This document shows positions 22,516 to 33,154 of a stretch of DNA of 64,000 nucleotides, piece by piece. The DNA is from Podospora bellae-mahoneyi (taxonomy: Eukaryota; Ascomycota; Sordariomycetes; Sordariales; Podosporaceae). A model generated the notes under the pieces. It saw only the letters and a program-made list of their open reading frames with translations, did not search any database and was not told the origin of the DNA. Position numbers and translations under genes: made by a program. The stretch is taken from NCBI RefSeq assembly GCF_035222275.1, contig NW_026946359.1, forward strand, positions 4,960,001 to 5,024,000, read 5' to 3'. Position 1 is the first letter of the stretch. Each line of letters begins with the position of its first letter.

Positions 22516-24429
22516 CTAAGTATCAAGACAGCTAGAGAGCACCTGCCTGACCACATCCTCCAGAGCCTCACCCGCCTGACTCCCCAAACCCCAAACCCAC
22601 TGCCTGCTGACCTTCTCCCCCCCTTCCGCAAAAGCCCCAGTCACCCTCAACTCAGGACCACCCTCACTAAAGGTAAACTCAAACCCGATCCCAAAACCCC
22701 CCGTCTCATCCACCAACCCCTTCTCATCCGACCTCGTAGCCCACCTCGCGAGACCCTCCTCCCCCGAAGAGGAGTTCCCTTTCAACCCCTCCAGCACCAA
22801 CATGGAATGCGCCGTCAACGCCCTCGGCACAGCCCCGTTGATATACCACAACGCGTCATTAGCATCAAAGTACTCGTCCGGACTGGGCGGAAACACGCTC
22901 TGCAGCGGATTCCCACTCCCCGGCTGCGACGATGGCGGTGACGGTAAAGTCCACACAGCGAAACGAGGGCCGTCAGACTGGGGAGGTTTGACCATCACCC
23001 TCAGTCGAGACTGAGGCGTGATGTCCACGTCAAACTCCACCGCTGAAGGGCTGTACAATACCGGGCCGATATTTTCCGAGTCAGCTGCTGTGCCCGCGCC
23101 GGGTGGTGTGCGGACCGGCGGTTCCCTTACGAGAACTGAAGCGGGCAGGCCGGCGGAGCGTAGAGCCTTTGAATAGGCGAGGAGATGCTGGATGAATTGG
23201 GCGATGTTCCTATCGTGTTCGAACCACGAGACGATGGGGCCGAGGAGGGAGTACACCGGAGCCGAGGTTTGAACCGCGTTCCTGTCCTCCCGCCGCCTTT
23301 CATTGATTTTGTGGGCGTGGGAAAGCTGTAGGGCCAAGGCTAGGCTCAACGTTTCGGCGACATCGTCTTTTGGTCTTGGTGAGCCTGCTGTGTCCTTTGC
23401 ATTCTCTTCCTCCAGCGAGGCAAGCTCGACCGACATGGTCGAGGTTGGACTCATGGCGTACGTGACAGAAGATCTGGACATCCGCACATTGCGGCCGCCA
23501 AGCGTTCTCGCTTCTCTGTTGATCTCATGCCACAGCTCTTGAGCAAAAATGGTATTGCGTGCATCCTTGACACGGTCGACAAGTGTTGCGTTTTCTGGCA
23601 ACGGATCCGGCAACGACGATTGTCCGACAACCTTGTCGTTCTCGAGAATCCTTACGCGTATGCGCCGAGATCCACCGCCCCTTCTTCCGAGCTCCAACTT
23701 GACGGACCCATCGTCGGCTCTTCTCAGCGGTGCAATCCCGCTGTTCTTGAACTCTGGGGCGGCGTTCAAGAAGCCAAAGCTGACACACATGGTTTGTGGT
23801 TCCTGAGCCATGCGAGCAACTCTGAAGCCGGCTTCCTTGACTGTGGACACCTCGGCCCAGTACTTCTCCTCAGCCTGGATCTGGTGTTCTAATCTTGACT
23901 GTGCAGGCTTCGCCATGCTGATGCAGTTGTCCAACGCCAGGTATCGTTGGCCTATAGCTGTCATTCTCATCTCCGTCTCTCTTGACTGGGCCAGGGCGGT
24001 GGGCGCTGCGAGCATGGTGGCGCCTAGGGTACCGAGACCAACAGTCGCGCGTGTTTCTTGGCTGAGTGTGCTGGTAGCTTGAGTCGGCATCTCCCTGGAG
24101 ATTAGCAGGGAAAGGAAGTCGAGGGCCCAGTTTGATGTTGCCAGGGCGGCTTGGGTTTGTTGAAGGAGTTCAGCCCGTACGGCGTTAATATCCGGGGTTT
24201 CGGTCGACTCCTCAGCTTCGGTCTCGGCAGGTTCCTCGGCCTCGTTGGAATCTGTCATTTCAACATCATTCTGACCATCTTTCTGTTCAGCAGCGGCGGC
24301 TCTTCGAGCTGCTACCATGGCTTGGATGCCGCCAGGTTGTGAGCGTGCCCGGGCCCAGAATTCAGCGATATTTTGAGGGCCTCTTGGCTTCGCCGCTGGC
24401 GGTTGCAGGTTAAAGGGTCGGTCGTCCAT
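22516..24429 (-). CDS. MED17: Mediator complex subunit 17 (Srb4 family)
   Basis: One uninterrupted exon encodes 637 residues. Med17 is the core scaffold of the Mediator head module, linking activators to RNA polymerase II. The N-terminus (MDDRPFNLQPP, then PQNIAEFWARARSQPGG) and an acidic stretch near residues 45-80 are typical of filamentous fungal members. The conserved core begins near residue 85 with LLQQTQAALATSNWALDF-LSLLIS, continues with ETEMRMTAIGQRYLALDNCI..AKPAQSRLE and AEVSTVKEAGFRVARM, and then a region rich in beta-forming sequence to the C-terminus. The length agrees with fungal Med17 (about 600-700 residues). It shares a ~1.2-kb divergent promoter with phosphofructokinase. The identity rests on remembered family blocks, so a distant head-module protein is a remote alternative. 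Confidence 0.85.
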   Translation of the reverse strand: MDDRPFNLQPPAAKPRGPQNIAEFWARARSQPGGIQAMVAARRAAAAEQKDGQNDVEMTDSNEAEEPAETEAEESTETPDINAVRAELLQQTQAALATSNWALDFLSLLISREMPTQATSTLSQETRATVGLGTLGATMLAAPTALAQSRETEMRMTAIGQRYLALDNCISMAKPAQSRLEHQIQAEEKYWAEVSTVKEAGFRVARMAQEPQTMCVSFGFLNAAPEFKNSGIAPLRRADDGSVKLELGRRGGGSRRIRVRILENDKVVGQSSLPDPLPENATLVDRVKDARNTIFAQELWHEINREARTLGGRNVRMSRSSVTYAMSPTSTMSVELASLEEENAKDTAGSPRPKDDVAETLSLALALQLSHAHKINERRREDRNAVQTSAPVYSLLGPIVSWFEHDRNIAQFIQHLLAYSKALRSAGLPASVLVREPPVRTPPGAGTAADSENIGPVLYSPSAVEFDVDITPQSRLRVMVKPPQSDGPRFAVWTLPSPPSSQPGSGNPLQSVFPPSPDEYFDANDALWYINGAVPRALTAHSMLVLEGLKGNSSSGEEGLARWATRSDEKGLVDETGGFGIGFEFTFSEGGPELRVTGAFAEGGEKVSRQWVWGLGSQAGEALEDVVRQVLSSCLDT

Positions 24430-25671
24430 AATGGCGACTTTATGAGGTCCTCTTTATGATGAATGAAAATGTGCCATGTGCCTTGGTGCTATGTAGAATG
24501 CTCTTATAACTGGCGATACGATGGTTGTTGATACCTGCCGTTGATGTTCACAGTTGGCGGTGGAGTGTGCACCAATGAAGAGTTAGTTTGTTGCCTGAAG
24601 CGGTTAGCGTGGAAGCTGCGGAATGGGGGAGAAAAGGAAACTCATAGGGAATCGATGGCCGGCTGGACTTGTTTAGGAGCCGCTCAGAGACTCAAACTTA
24701 TCAATTTTCTTCTCACGATAAAGTTGTGAGTCGTCTTTGGGAATTGTATTCAAGGCTGCGTGATTCCGATGAAAGTTCGAACCACAATATCTTGGACCAA
24801 GTTGTTTGATGTGAGTTGGGAAGCTGCAAGCTGTAGTCGCGACCGATGAGGCTTGAGATGCTCCGTAAGGTGGGGCCGAAGTGACCCTCCCACTTGAGCT
24901 CCATGGTCCCCCGCTGTTCCCAAAAATCTCAAAAACCACCTCAGCTCCCAAATTATGTCATTGCTCTGACTACCCACGGAGTCTTTGATCCCAGAAACCC
25001 CTCACCTGGCGATGCAACCAACAGGGCGCAGGAGGTGCAGACGTTGGGGAGAGGGAGCAAGGGACCATGTGAGGGATATTTGACATGTGCGACACCGGCG
25101 CTTCTAAACTGGTGAGGTGTTGTCCAGTCTGAGGTGAGGAACCAAAGCTAGGGTAGGTAAAGAGAAGAGCGGGAGCTGTGCCCTTGGAAACCACCCCGCG
25201 CACCCCGATAAGATAAGAGCTCCTGCCCACTGCCCACTAGACTGGGCTCTTCCCACTGGGTCGGCCAAGGGAGGCACTCGTCAGCTGCAGTTGGCGTGAG
25301 CGTGGTGCTGATATCCTCGAACCTCATCCGATTCTCCGTTTTCTGATTTCCTGTCTTCCCAACATTCAAAAAGGCCAGACTACCCGTGCCCCGCCTGCTC
25401 TCTTCCTCCAATTCTTACCCCCCTTGGTACTACTGAATATCCCTACGTACTCTCACCGGGCTCCTTTGCGGCCTGGAGCATGCCTTTACCTGACACACGC
25501 TTTTTACTTCGGCCTTTCTCCATCGTCATCTATCCGATCTGGACGCTACTGGCCTTTTTCTACCGCCACTCCCCCCTCCGTTTCCTTTCCTCGACTCTCC
25601 AGCCCCTTTTCGGACTTCGCAACACCACTGACATTGACCCCGAGACACCCGAGCCAACATCTACTACCAAC
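24430..25671. promoter_or_regulatory. divergent promoter MED17 / phosphofructokinase
   Basis: This is about 1.2 kb between two divergent start codons. The right third is C/T-rich with CTCTTCC/CTTTTT tracts, a common feature upstream of highly expressed fungal glycolytic genes. From 25480 to 25671 it is also an open frame continuous with the phosphofructokinase coding sequence (see that entry). No separate gene was seen. Confidence 0.55.
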
Positions 25672-28144
25672 ATGTCGGCCAAGAAGAAAATCGCTATCAT
25701 GACCTCGGGAGGTGACTCCCCAGGCATGAACGGCGTGGTGCGCGCCTGTGTGCGCATGGCCATCCACATGGGCTGTGACGCCTATTGCATCTACGAAGGG
25801 TACGAGGGCTTGGTCCGTGGCGGTGACCTCATCCGGAAGATGAATTGGTACGATGTCCGCGGGTGGCTCTCCGAGGGCGGTACTCTCATTGGAACCGCCC
25901 GGTGCATGGCCTTTTTCGAACGCGCTGGTCGCCTTGCTGCTGCCAAGAACATGATTCTACACGGCATTGACGCCCTCATCATCTGCGGAGGAGATGGTTC
26001 CCTGACTGGCGCGGATCGATTCCGTGCCGAATGGCCCTCGCTGCTCGACGAACTCGCTGCCAACGGCGAATTTACCACGCAGGAGCTTCAGCCATTCAGA
26101 CATCTCAACATTGTCGGTCTCGTCGGTTCCATTGACAACGATCTTTCTGGTACAGATGCCACTATTGGTTGCTACTCTGCACTTGCAAGAATCTGCTATG
26201 CTGTCGATCTCATCGAGGCGACAGCCTCTTCCCATTCCCGCGCTTTCGTCGTCGAGGTCATGGGGCGGCATTGTGGCTGGCTTGCTTTGATGGCCGGTGT
26301 TGCGACGGGTGCCGATTTCATATTTATTCCGGAGAAACCTAGAGAAGACAACTGGAGAGAGGAAATGTGCAGCATCGTTGAGCATGTAAGTACACCCTCT
26401 TCTGGGACGTCATTCTGTTCTGGCTGAAGCTAAACGAGTCAACGACAGCATCGCAAAATCGGCAAGCGGAAAACGATCGTGATCATTGCCGAGGGAGCAC
26501 TCGACAGAGAGGGGAACAAGATCACCCCGGCAATGGTCAAGGATCTTCTTGCGGACAAGGACGGCCTCGGACTCGACACCAGAATCACGACACTGGGCCA
26601 CGTTCAAAGAGGCGGGACAGCTGTTGCTTATGACCGTATGCTGGCGACACTGCAAGGTGTTGAAGCCGTCAAGGCTGTGCTTGAGGCCACCCCTGAGACA
26701 AAGACCTGCGTCATTGCCATCACCGAGAACAAGATTGTCAGAAAGCCCCTTATGGATGCGGTACAAGACACCAAGAAGGTGGCCAAGGCAATCGAACGGC
26801 AAGACTTTGAGGAGGCCATGGGTCTACGGGACGCCGAGTTCTCGGAGCAATACAAGTCGTTCATGATGACTACGGCGGTCCAAGTAGACAAGGAGCTGTT
26901 GCTGCCAGAGAAGGAAGTATGGCTCCCCTCTCTCCACTCGCAGGTTTCCTGGGTGCTGACAGACTTTACAGAGAATGAGGATTGGGTTCATCAATGTCGG
27001 CGCGCCCGCCGGCGGTATGAACGCTGCAGTGCGCGCTGGTGTAGCTTACTGCTTGTCCCGAGGGCACGAGCCGATGGCGATTTACAACGGCTTCGCCGGA
27101 TTTGCCCGGCATCATGCCGACAACCCTGGAGCTGTCCGACCCTTCAACTGGCTTGAGGTGGACGGATGGGCCAGCAAAGGTGGCTCGGAAATTGGAACGA
27201 ACCGCGAGCTTCCCGGCGAGTCCGGCATGGAGACCATTGCCAACTTGATTGAGCAGTACAAGTTTGACGCTTTGTTCCTCATTGGCGGTTTCGAAGCTTT
27301 CCATGCAGTCTCTCAGTTGCGCAAGGCTAGGGATCAGTATCCATCCCTGTGCATCCCCATGACATTACTCCCCGCCACCATCTCCAACAATGTGCCAGGG
27401 ACAGAATACTCGCTCGGTTCGGATACTTGTCTGAATGAACTGGTCGAGTATTGCGACAAGATCAAGCAGTCTGCCTCGGCTACTCGGAGACGTGTCTTTG
27501 TCATTGAGACGCAAGGTGGACGCTCTGGCTACGTTGCGACGCTCGGTGGTCTTGGTGTTGGTGCGTCGGCTGTGTACACTCCGGAAGAGGGTGTCAGCCT
27601 CGATATGCTCGCTGCGGACGTGCGCCATCTCAAAAACGTCTTCGCCCACGACCAGGGCCAGAGCCGTGCCGGTCGCCTCATCTTGATCAACGAGAAGGCT
27701 TCCAAGGTGTACAATGCTAAGTTGATTGCCGACATCCTCCGCGAAGAGTCACACGGCAGGTTCGAGAGTCGCGAGGGTATTCCTGGTCACATGCAGCAGG
27801 GTGGTGTACCATCGCCCATGGACAGGTGCCGGGCTGTCAGGCTGGCCATACGGTGTATCCAGCACCTGGAGCAGTTTGGCCGCAATGTGCACAACAGGGT
27901 CAAGGTGGACCCCATGAGCACAACGGTTATTGGCATCAAGGGCGCGAGCGTGGTCTTTACGCCTGTTAAGCAGGTTGAGGAGGAGGAGACGGACTGGCCC
28001 AACAGACGGCCAAAGGCGGCGTACTGGCTGGGCATGAAGGAGATTGTCGACATTCTGGGTGGCCGTCCCAAGTATGAGCTCCCCGAGTCGGACTTGACTG
28101 GTATCAAGGCGAAGGATGTCAAGCGTGGGATTGTGCCGCCTTGA
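25672..28144 (+). CDS. ATP-dependent 6-phosphofructokinase
   Basis: Three exons, 25672-26385, 26449-26916 and 26972-28144, encode 784 residues, the usual size of the fused two-half fungal enzyme. It phosphorylates fructose 6-phosphate in the cytosol and is the main control point of glycolysis. The N-terminal half is catalytic: ATP site [11 protein letters not shown] at 10-20, [10 protein letters not shown], active-site GSIDND, MGRHCGW and GHVQRGG. The C-terminal half (from about 394, [13 protein letters not shown]) is a degenerate duplicate in which the active-site block reads ATISNN without the key aspartates, as is normal for the allosteric half. Introns have GTAAGT/GTATGG donors and CAG acceptors. 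I start at [10 protein letters not shown] because this matches family length. The frame stays open upstream to an ATG at 25480, which would add 64 residues with a hydrophobic stretch. Confidence 0.95.
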
Positions 28145-28709
28145 ATGGGATGGGACTGAAGAATCGAAACAGGAAGTCTTTTGACGGTTGTCTCTCTCCG
28201 TGACTTGGGTTGTCATTGCTGCAATGATGATTCATCAAGTACCACTTTCCCTTGTTGTCGTCTAGCATCACCGAGGAAGGGATCGGTAAATTCATGCAGG
28301 AAGGGAAGGGGGAAAATAGACAAGGACAAAGGCTCGGGACTGGTTGGTGTGAGAGGGGGTTATATGATGGATGAGTGGGCTTTAGTTAGGGCAAAAAACA
28401 CCATCATCTCTACCACTACCTTGGCACCGATACAAGAATAAAAAAGGAAGCTGTAAAGTGCAACAATAGACTCTGGAACGCAAAGCTCCTCAATATGCAG
28501 TTATATGTGTGGTTGCTTGGCGAGAGACAGCACTCTTGGAAATGGTATCATATTTGTTGAGAAACAATCTGGCAACACTTTTGTACAATAACCCAGCTAG
28601 ATTGCCACCCTCCGACCGACTCCTTGATTGATTTGAGAGAGTGAACGAGCGAACAAAAGCCATTCTCGTTTCCAAAATGGAAATACACACCGATGCACAC
28701 AATCTCTCT
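28145..28709. other. intergenic between convergent gene ends
   Basis: 3' flanks of phosphofructokinase (+) and of the mitochondrial-type protein (-). No gene or notable repeat was seen. Confidence 0.5.
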
Positions 28710-30455
28710 TCACGCCTTCAAAAACGACAACCACCCCCGATCCGGCTGCCTCAAATCCTCCACAAAGTCCTTCACCCTCCTCTGCCTCTCCTCAATAACC
28801 TTCTCCTCGGCCGACCACCGATCCGTCACCTCCTGCTCCCGCTGCGCCTGCCGCTCTCCCCACAGCCCACCAAACCACCCCCTGTTATTCTCCTTGGTCG
28901 TCGCCATCCGCTGTTGCTGCCTCTCCAGCTCCTCCCTCCTCGCCTGCTCCTCCCTCTGCAACCTAGCCACCATCTTCCCCCAGTTCTCCAGCCCCGTCAC
29001 AAGACAGTCCCTGCACACCCTCCTCACAGGCTTCATCTCCCTCAAGTTCGGGTTAATCTTGTGAAGCTGCTCCTCCGCGACATCAACCGCCTCTCTCGTC
29101 CAGGATAGTCCTTCCTCTCTCGCGTCAGGGTTGGTGGCATACATGATCTCTCCAATGTGCAGGCTCAAAGCAGCTTCCTGACACCTCTCGGCTGCGTTGC
29201 GGATAGGGGGGGCGATCCCATCCCCCGGTCCTTCTGGGTACGGTGGGGGGGTGAAGATTTTGGCACAGGCGTTGTAGACACCCGACCAAAACCCCCTGTT
29301 TTGAGAAGAGGGTTTTACTTTACGTAGCTGGGAGGTCAAGTCCAAATCTGAGGGGAGGGGGAGCGAGCGACGGGCTTTGAGGAGGGAGATGTACACGGGA
29401 AGGGCAAAGTTGATGTCGCCTTGACGAGCGCGGAAATCGGCGTAGGCGGTGAGGGTGTTGAGGAGGTTTTCAGACGGCAACCCGGCTTCCTCGTTGAGGG
29501 TCATTGTTTTTGGGTCGAGGGGGGCGGGGGTGGTGTTCTCGATTTGCTTGAGGGCGAGGTGGAGGGCGTCTTCGTAGATGATGCTGGCTGGTCCGGCGAT
29601 GCCTTTATACTCTAGCCAGGAGCCATAAGCAAGGCCAGCGTCAATCTTCTGGCGGTCGGTGAAGCCGACCGTGTTGAGGATTTTCAGGTAGATTTCGTTT
29701 GGGTTCTCGTGACGGAGGATGCAATCTTCTTCTCTGGGGGCTTTACGGAAACCAGGGGGGACGGGTTTTGGATAGGGGTTGGAGGGACCGATCATCGTCC
29801 CCGGGGGGAAGGTTCCCCCGTTTGCTGTGTCCCAGACCCAACCTTCCATGTGCTCGGCGGCTTTGGCCCAGAACATCATTGCGTCGAAGTAGGCTCTTCT
29901 CCATTCTTCAGATTTGGCCGTGATGTCCTTTGTTCCCTTGGGGCCGTCTGGTGCGTCCTTTAGGCCGGCTCCCTCGAACTCTGGGTCGTGTAACCGCTTG
30001 ATTACCGTGTCGATCCAGTGTCCTACTTGGATCCAATCCACCGCATTGCCGTGCTTAGGGTCGTAGAGGGCAATGTTGGCCATACGCATTCGGAAGCGAG
30101 TCATGAAACTCCATTCTTCTGTTGTGGGATAGTCCCTTTCGTTGCGCTCGCAAAAGTAGGCGAAGGAGATACCAAAGATTGCGAAGCCGGCGATCCAGAT
30201 GTAGCCGACGTATTTGATTCCCGTCAGGATTTCATATCTGAGCTGAGCCCTCCGCTCCGTCGTCATGTGTCGTACTCTCGTCACCCGTGTCGCCGTCGAG
30301 CTCGAGGGCACGGAAAGAAAAGGGACGTCTGGTCGGGCGCGGAGGTTGTGACGAGCTACGGCGGCCTGGAAGAAGTTGCGCTGGGCCGTCTGGACCCCCG
30401 CCCGGCGCAGCATGAGGCGGGAGGACCGCATCGTGACTGTGGAAAGCGAAGACAT
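28710..30455 (-). CDS. predicted mitochondrial single-pass protein with TPR-like helices
   Basis: One exon encodes 581 residues. The first ~70 residues are rich in Arg, Ser and Ala with almost no acidic residues, as in a mitochondrial presequence (MRSSRLMLRRAG, RVTRVRHMTTERR). One transmembrane segment follows at about 83-104 (YVGYIWIAGFAIFGISFAYF). The large C-terminal part is helical with TPR-like spacing (AYGSWLEYKGIAGPASIIYEDAL; AYADFRARQGDINFALPVYISLLKA) and ends in a long charged coiled-coil-like helix and a Trp-containing tail (GWFGGLWGERQ). This layout is like Mgr3, the yeast adaptor of the inner-membrane i-AAA protease, but I cannot confirm orthology from memory. Similar fungal proteins are sometimes mislabelled as permeases; one membrane segment argues against transport. 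No intron signals interrupt the frame. Confidence 0.75.
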   Translation of the reverse strand: MSSLSTVTMRSSRLMLRRAGVQTAQRNFFQAAVARHNLRARPDVPFLSVPSSSTATRVTRVRHMTTERRAQLRYEILTGIKYVGYIWIAGFAIFGISFAYFCERNERDYPTTEEWSFMTRFRMRMANIALYDPKHGNAVDWIQVGHWIDTVIKRLHDPEFEGAGLKDAPDGPKGTKDITAKSEEWRRAYFDAMMFWAKAAEHMEGWVWDTANGGTFPPGTMIGPSNPYPKPVPPGFRKAPREEDCILRHENPNEIYLKILNTVGFTDRQKIDAGLAYGSWLEYKGIAGPASIIYEDALHLALKQIENTTPAPLDPKTMTLNEEAGLPSENLLNTLTAYADFRARQGDINFALPVYISLLKARRSLPLPSDLDLTSQLRKVKPSSQNRGFWSGVYNACAKIFTPPPYPEGPGDGIAPPIRNAAERCQEAALSLHIGEIMYATNPDAREEGLSWTREAVDVAEEQLHKINPNLREMKPVRRVCRDCLVTGLENWGKMVARLQREEQARREELERQQQRMATTKENNRGWFGGLWGERQAQREQEVTDRWSAEEKVIEERQRRVKDFVEDLRQPDRGWLSFLKA

Positions 30456-31275
30456 GGCTGTCGATATCGCTTTCGAGCTCGGATGTGGGATGGTGTAGAC
30501 TGAATGGTGTGGTTACCGTTATGGTGTCATTGGTTTAGCACATAGCTGGCTGGCAAAGATACCAAGCGCCGTCACCAGCACTGGAAAGGTATGTATGGCT
30601 TTCGGGGCGTTGGTCGAGCTCAAAGATGGGATTTTTGTCAATGACGATGGATGCTCGTAGCTCGAGATGCCTCCACTTTTCTCCAAGGGTTCCTGGTTCG
30701 GCTTGGCGAAACCCCCACCCCACATGAGCGTCGAAGCTGAAGCTTGGGCCATCGAAGAGACGACCCCCCCCCTTCCTGGTCCATCACCAACAACGGGCCG
30801 CTCTTTCACAGGTCGCAATGTGAAGCAGCATTTGTAGGCCGGATCTTACTTAGCACGAATTCAAGATCGACATCATGCAATGGCCCAGGTTTTGGCCCAG
30901 AACATCCCCAAGCAAGAGGCCCATGTGAAACCCCACCCCACCAAATACTTCCCTCTGCGATGGGCTCCCGAGAGCTTATGTGACAGATGAGGCTCTCATG
31001 GTCAATTCCTATAGACGGAGTCTTTACTTCTGCAGCCCCTTTATGATCACTGATTTAAGTGCTGACTCCGGCCCCACGATGGCCAGAAACGAGGTCTTGC
31101 ACGATGACACTCTCTTCAGTCACTCCTCTTCATTTTCTCCCATCCTGTAGACCAGGACCCTCAGCTCCTGGAGAGCAGCCATACTTTCTATATCTATCGA
31201 CAACTTCAAGGCCGGTCCATTTGCATCCTCTCTTTAAAACCCATGATCCTACCCTTCCTTTGACCGCCTCTCACA
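30456..31275. promoter_or_regulatory. divergent intergenic region
   Basis: Promoter region shared by the mitochondrial-type protein (-) and the four-helix membrane protein (+), 820 bp. A C-run lies near 30770. No coding region was supported. Confidence 0.45.
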
Positions 31276-32607
31276 ATGTCAACACCAACCCCCTTCATCC
31301 CCACCTGGAACCCCAAACCCTTCCCAGGCATCGCCCTCTCCGCCGGTGGCCTCTTGGCGCTCGCAGACCTCCAAACGATATCCAAACGCACCGCCATCAC
31401 CGGCGGCGCCTCCTGGGCGGACGCCTTCCTCCTCGCCCCCGGCCTTCACTACCAGCAGGCAGCCGGGGATTTGTTCCGCAAAGGCGGTAGTGGTGGTGCT
31501 TCGGCCATAACCAAAATAGTAGATCAATCCTCCCCTGACAGAGAGGTGACCCTCCAGCTCAACAACACCGCCACGGCAGAATACATCCAGTCGATCGCCA
31601 AGCCAGGACAAGAAGTGGTGCTTGATATTGGGCGGGTCAGGGAGACAACAAGGGGGAAAAGATATTTCTTGCAACGGAGCAACGTCGGGAGGAGTGCGGT
31701 TGCCTGGTCGGAGGAGGAAGAGGGGGTGGATGGAGGGTTGGGGTGGGTTTCGCACGTGTTATATCTCTCGACGCTGTTTTTGACAATGGGGACGATAGTA
31801 GTAGTTGTTCTCTTCAAAGATTGTAAGCCGCCCTTTTCTTTTTCCCTGTTGATTTAGCAAGAGCTGATGATGATAAAAGGGTGGTGCCTCATGTCTATAC
31901 TGGGCTACATGACCTCCCGCCTGCTAAACATCTGCATTATCAAACGGCGGACCTCCCAGCAACCTAGAGATCCCTCCCCTTCCCGTTCCCCTAAGCAATC
32001 CAAAAGTGGCTCCCGCCATCGCAGTCGCAGCCGGGTGTCCGAGTATGCACGCCGCGCAGCGACCTATCTTGTTGTTTTTGGTGATGATAATACGACTGCT
32101 GTGAGGCTGAGGGGGAAGATATCTGATCTTGGGGCGGTCACGTCTGATGCTTGGTTGAGGAGTAAGACCAACGTCGAGGGGTACTTGGAAGCGACGGCGA
32201 AATTGATAGTATGGGTGGTGGCAGCCTTGTCAGGGAATATGACACAGGTGGGGAGTCTGATGATGATGGTGTTGTTGATATTGTCAGCGGGCTTGCTGGC
32301 GGTGAGTAATAGTCGAGCTGGAGGGGTGAGGGTTAATGGGCGGGTTGCGAAACTGGGAAAGGGGGATGTGGAACAGGGGGAGAAAAGAGGGGGCTTAGGG
32401 TCGACCACAAGTGTTGACAGTGTGGGGAGCGGAGATGGAAGAAAGAGGGGACGGGGGGGTGAGTGCAGGCCTGCTACTGCCGCTGTGGATTCGAGGGCGG
32501 GAGAGGACGGGGCGGATTCGGCGGAGAGAGGTGAGGCCGGGCATGGTGGCCAGGTGCGTGTTAAGTGGAAGGAAAGTTTGGAGCGGAGGCCGGATCAGCA
32601 GGTGTAG
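31276..32607 (+). CDS. conserved fungal four-helix membrane protein, unknown function
   Basis: Two exons, 31276-31822 and 31880-32607, encode 424 residues. The two frames are the same and are separated only by one TAG. I place a 57-nt intron at 31823-31879 (GTAAGC donor, CTGAT branch-like site, AAAAG acceptor), which joins a membrane helix (residues ~158-181, LYLSTLFLTMGTIVVVVLF) to a second (WWCLMSILGYMTSRLLNICII). A basic RS-like linker follows (PSPSRSPKQSKSG..), then a soluble block with VRLRGKISDL, then two more helices at about 292-335 (LIVWVVAALSG; MMMVLLILSAGLLAV). The N-terminal third is soluble. The acceptor is the least certain point: the nearer TTTAG would make an intron of only 35 nt and shift the frame. 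I recall uncharacterised Pezizomycotina membrane proteins of this shape; no function is known to me. Confidence 0.7.
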
Positions 32608-33154
32608 TTGGTGGGACTTTTGGCTGGTGATGGTGGTCATCTTAGACACCATCGAAACCCATGGAGGACGGTAGGTGAGCACGGGGTTGATATCAGGTTT
32701 GCAGACGAGAAACTGGACTTTCACCTATCTTCTTGGACGCAGGATTGTGGCGCCAGGGTAATAAGCGCAAGTGTGCATGGCTTTTGAAAGAGGTACATTG
32801 GAACATGCAGAGAGAAGTACCCTGTGTTATGGGACACTGTGTGGGAAAAGTGGCTGCCAAGTTCAGCTGTAGTGACAAGATACAATTGCAAGGCAAGCTA
32901 ACAGGGGCGCGCTTATCGAGACCGCAGTAGAAAGCGTTGGCTAACCCATTGACACCAGGCCGATATTTCAGCAGCCAACAACCTCGAATTTAGCGGTATA
33001 AAACATTGTGGCCACTGTGAAACGTAGCCCGGTCGAGCAGAACTGGCCTTCCAAGGCGGCTTCACCCGTCTGCTAGCTGGCCTCCCGCAGGCTGGCTATC
33101 GAGGCTCTCAACCTGTCAGTAGCATCAAGTAAATGCATTAGCTTGGCCCGTCAG
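32608..33154. other. intergenic between convergent gene ends
   Basis: 3' flanks of the four-helix membrane protein and IPI3. No gene was seen. Confidence 0.45.

Noticed and set aside
31823-31857. 35-nt intron ending at TTTAG in the four-helix membrane protein gene
   Set aside because: It is shorter than any other intron here, lacks a branch site and shifts the frame to an early stop; the 57-nt choice keeps the conserved frame.
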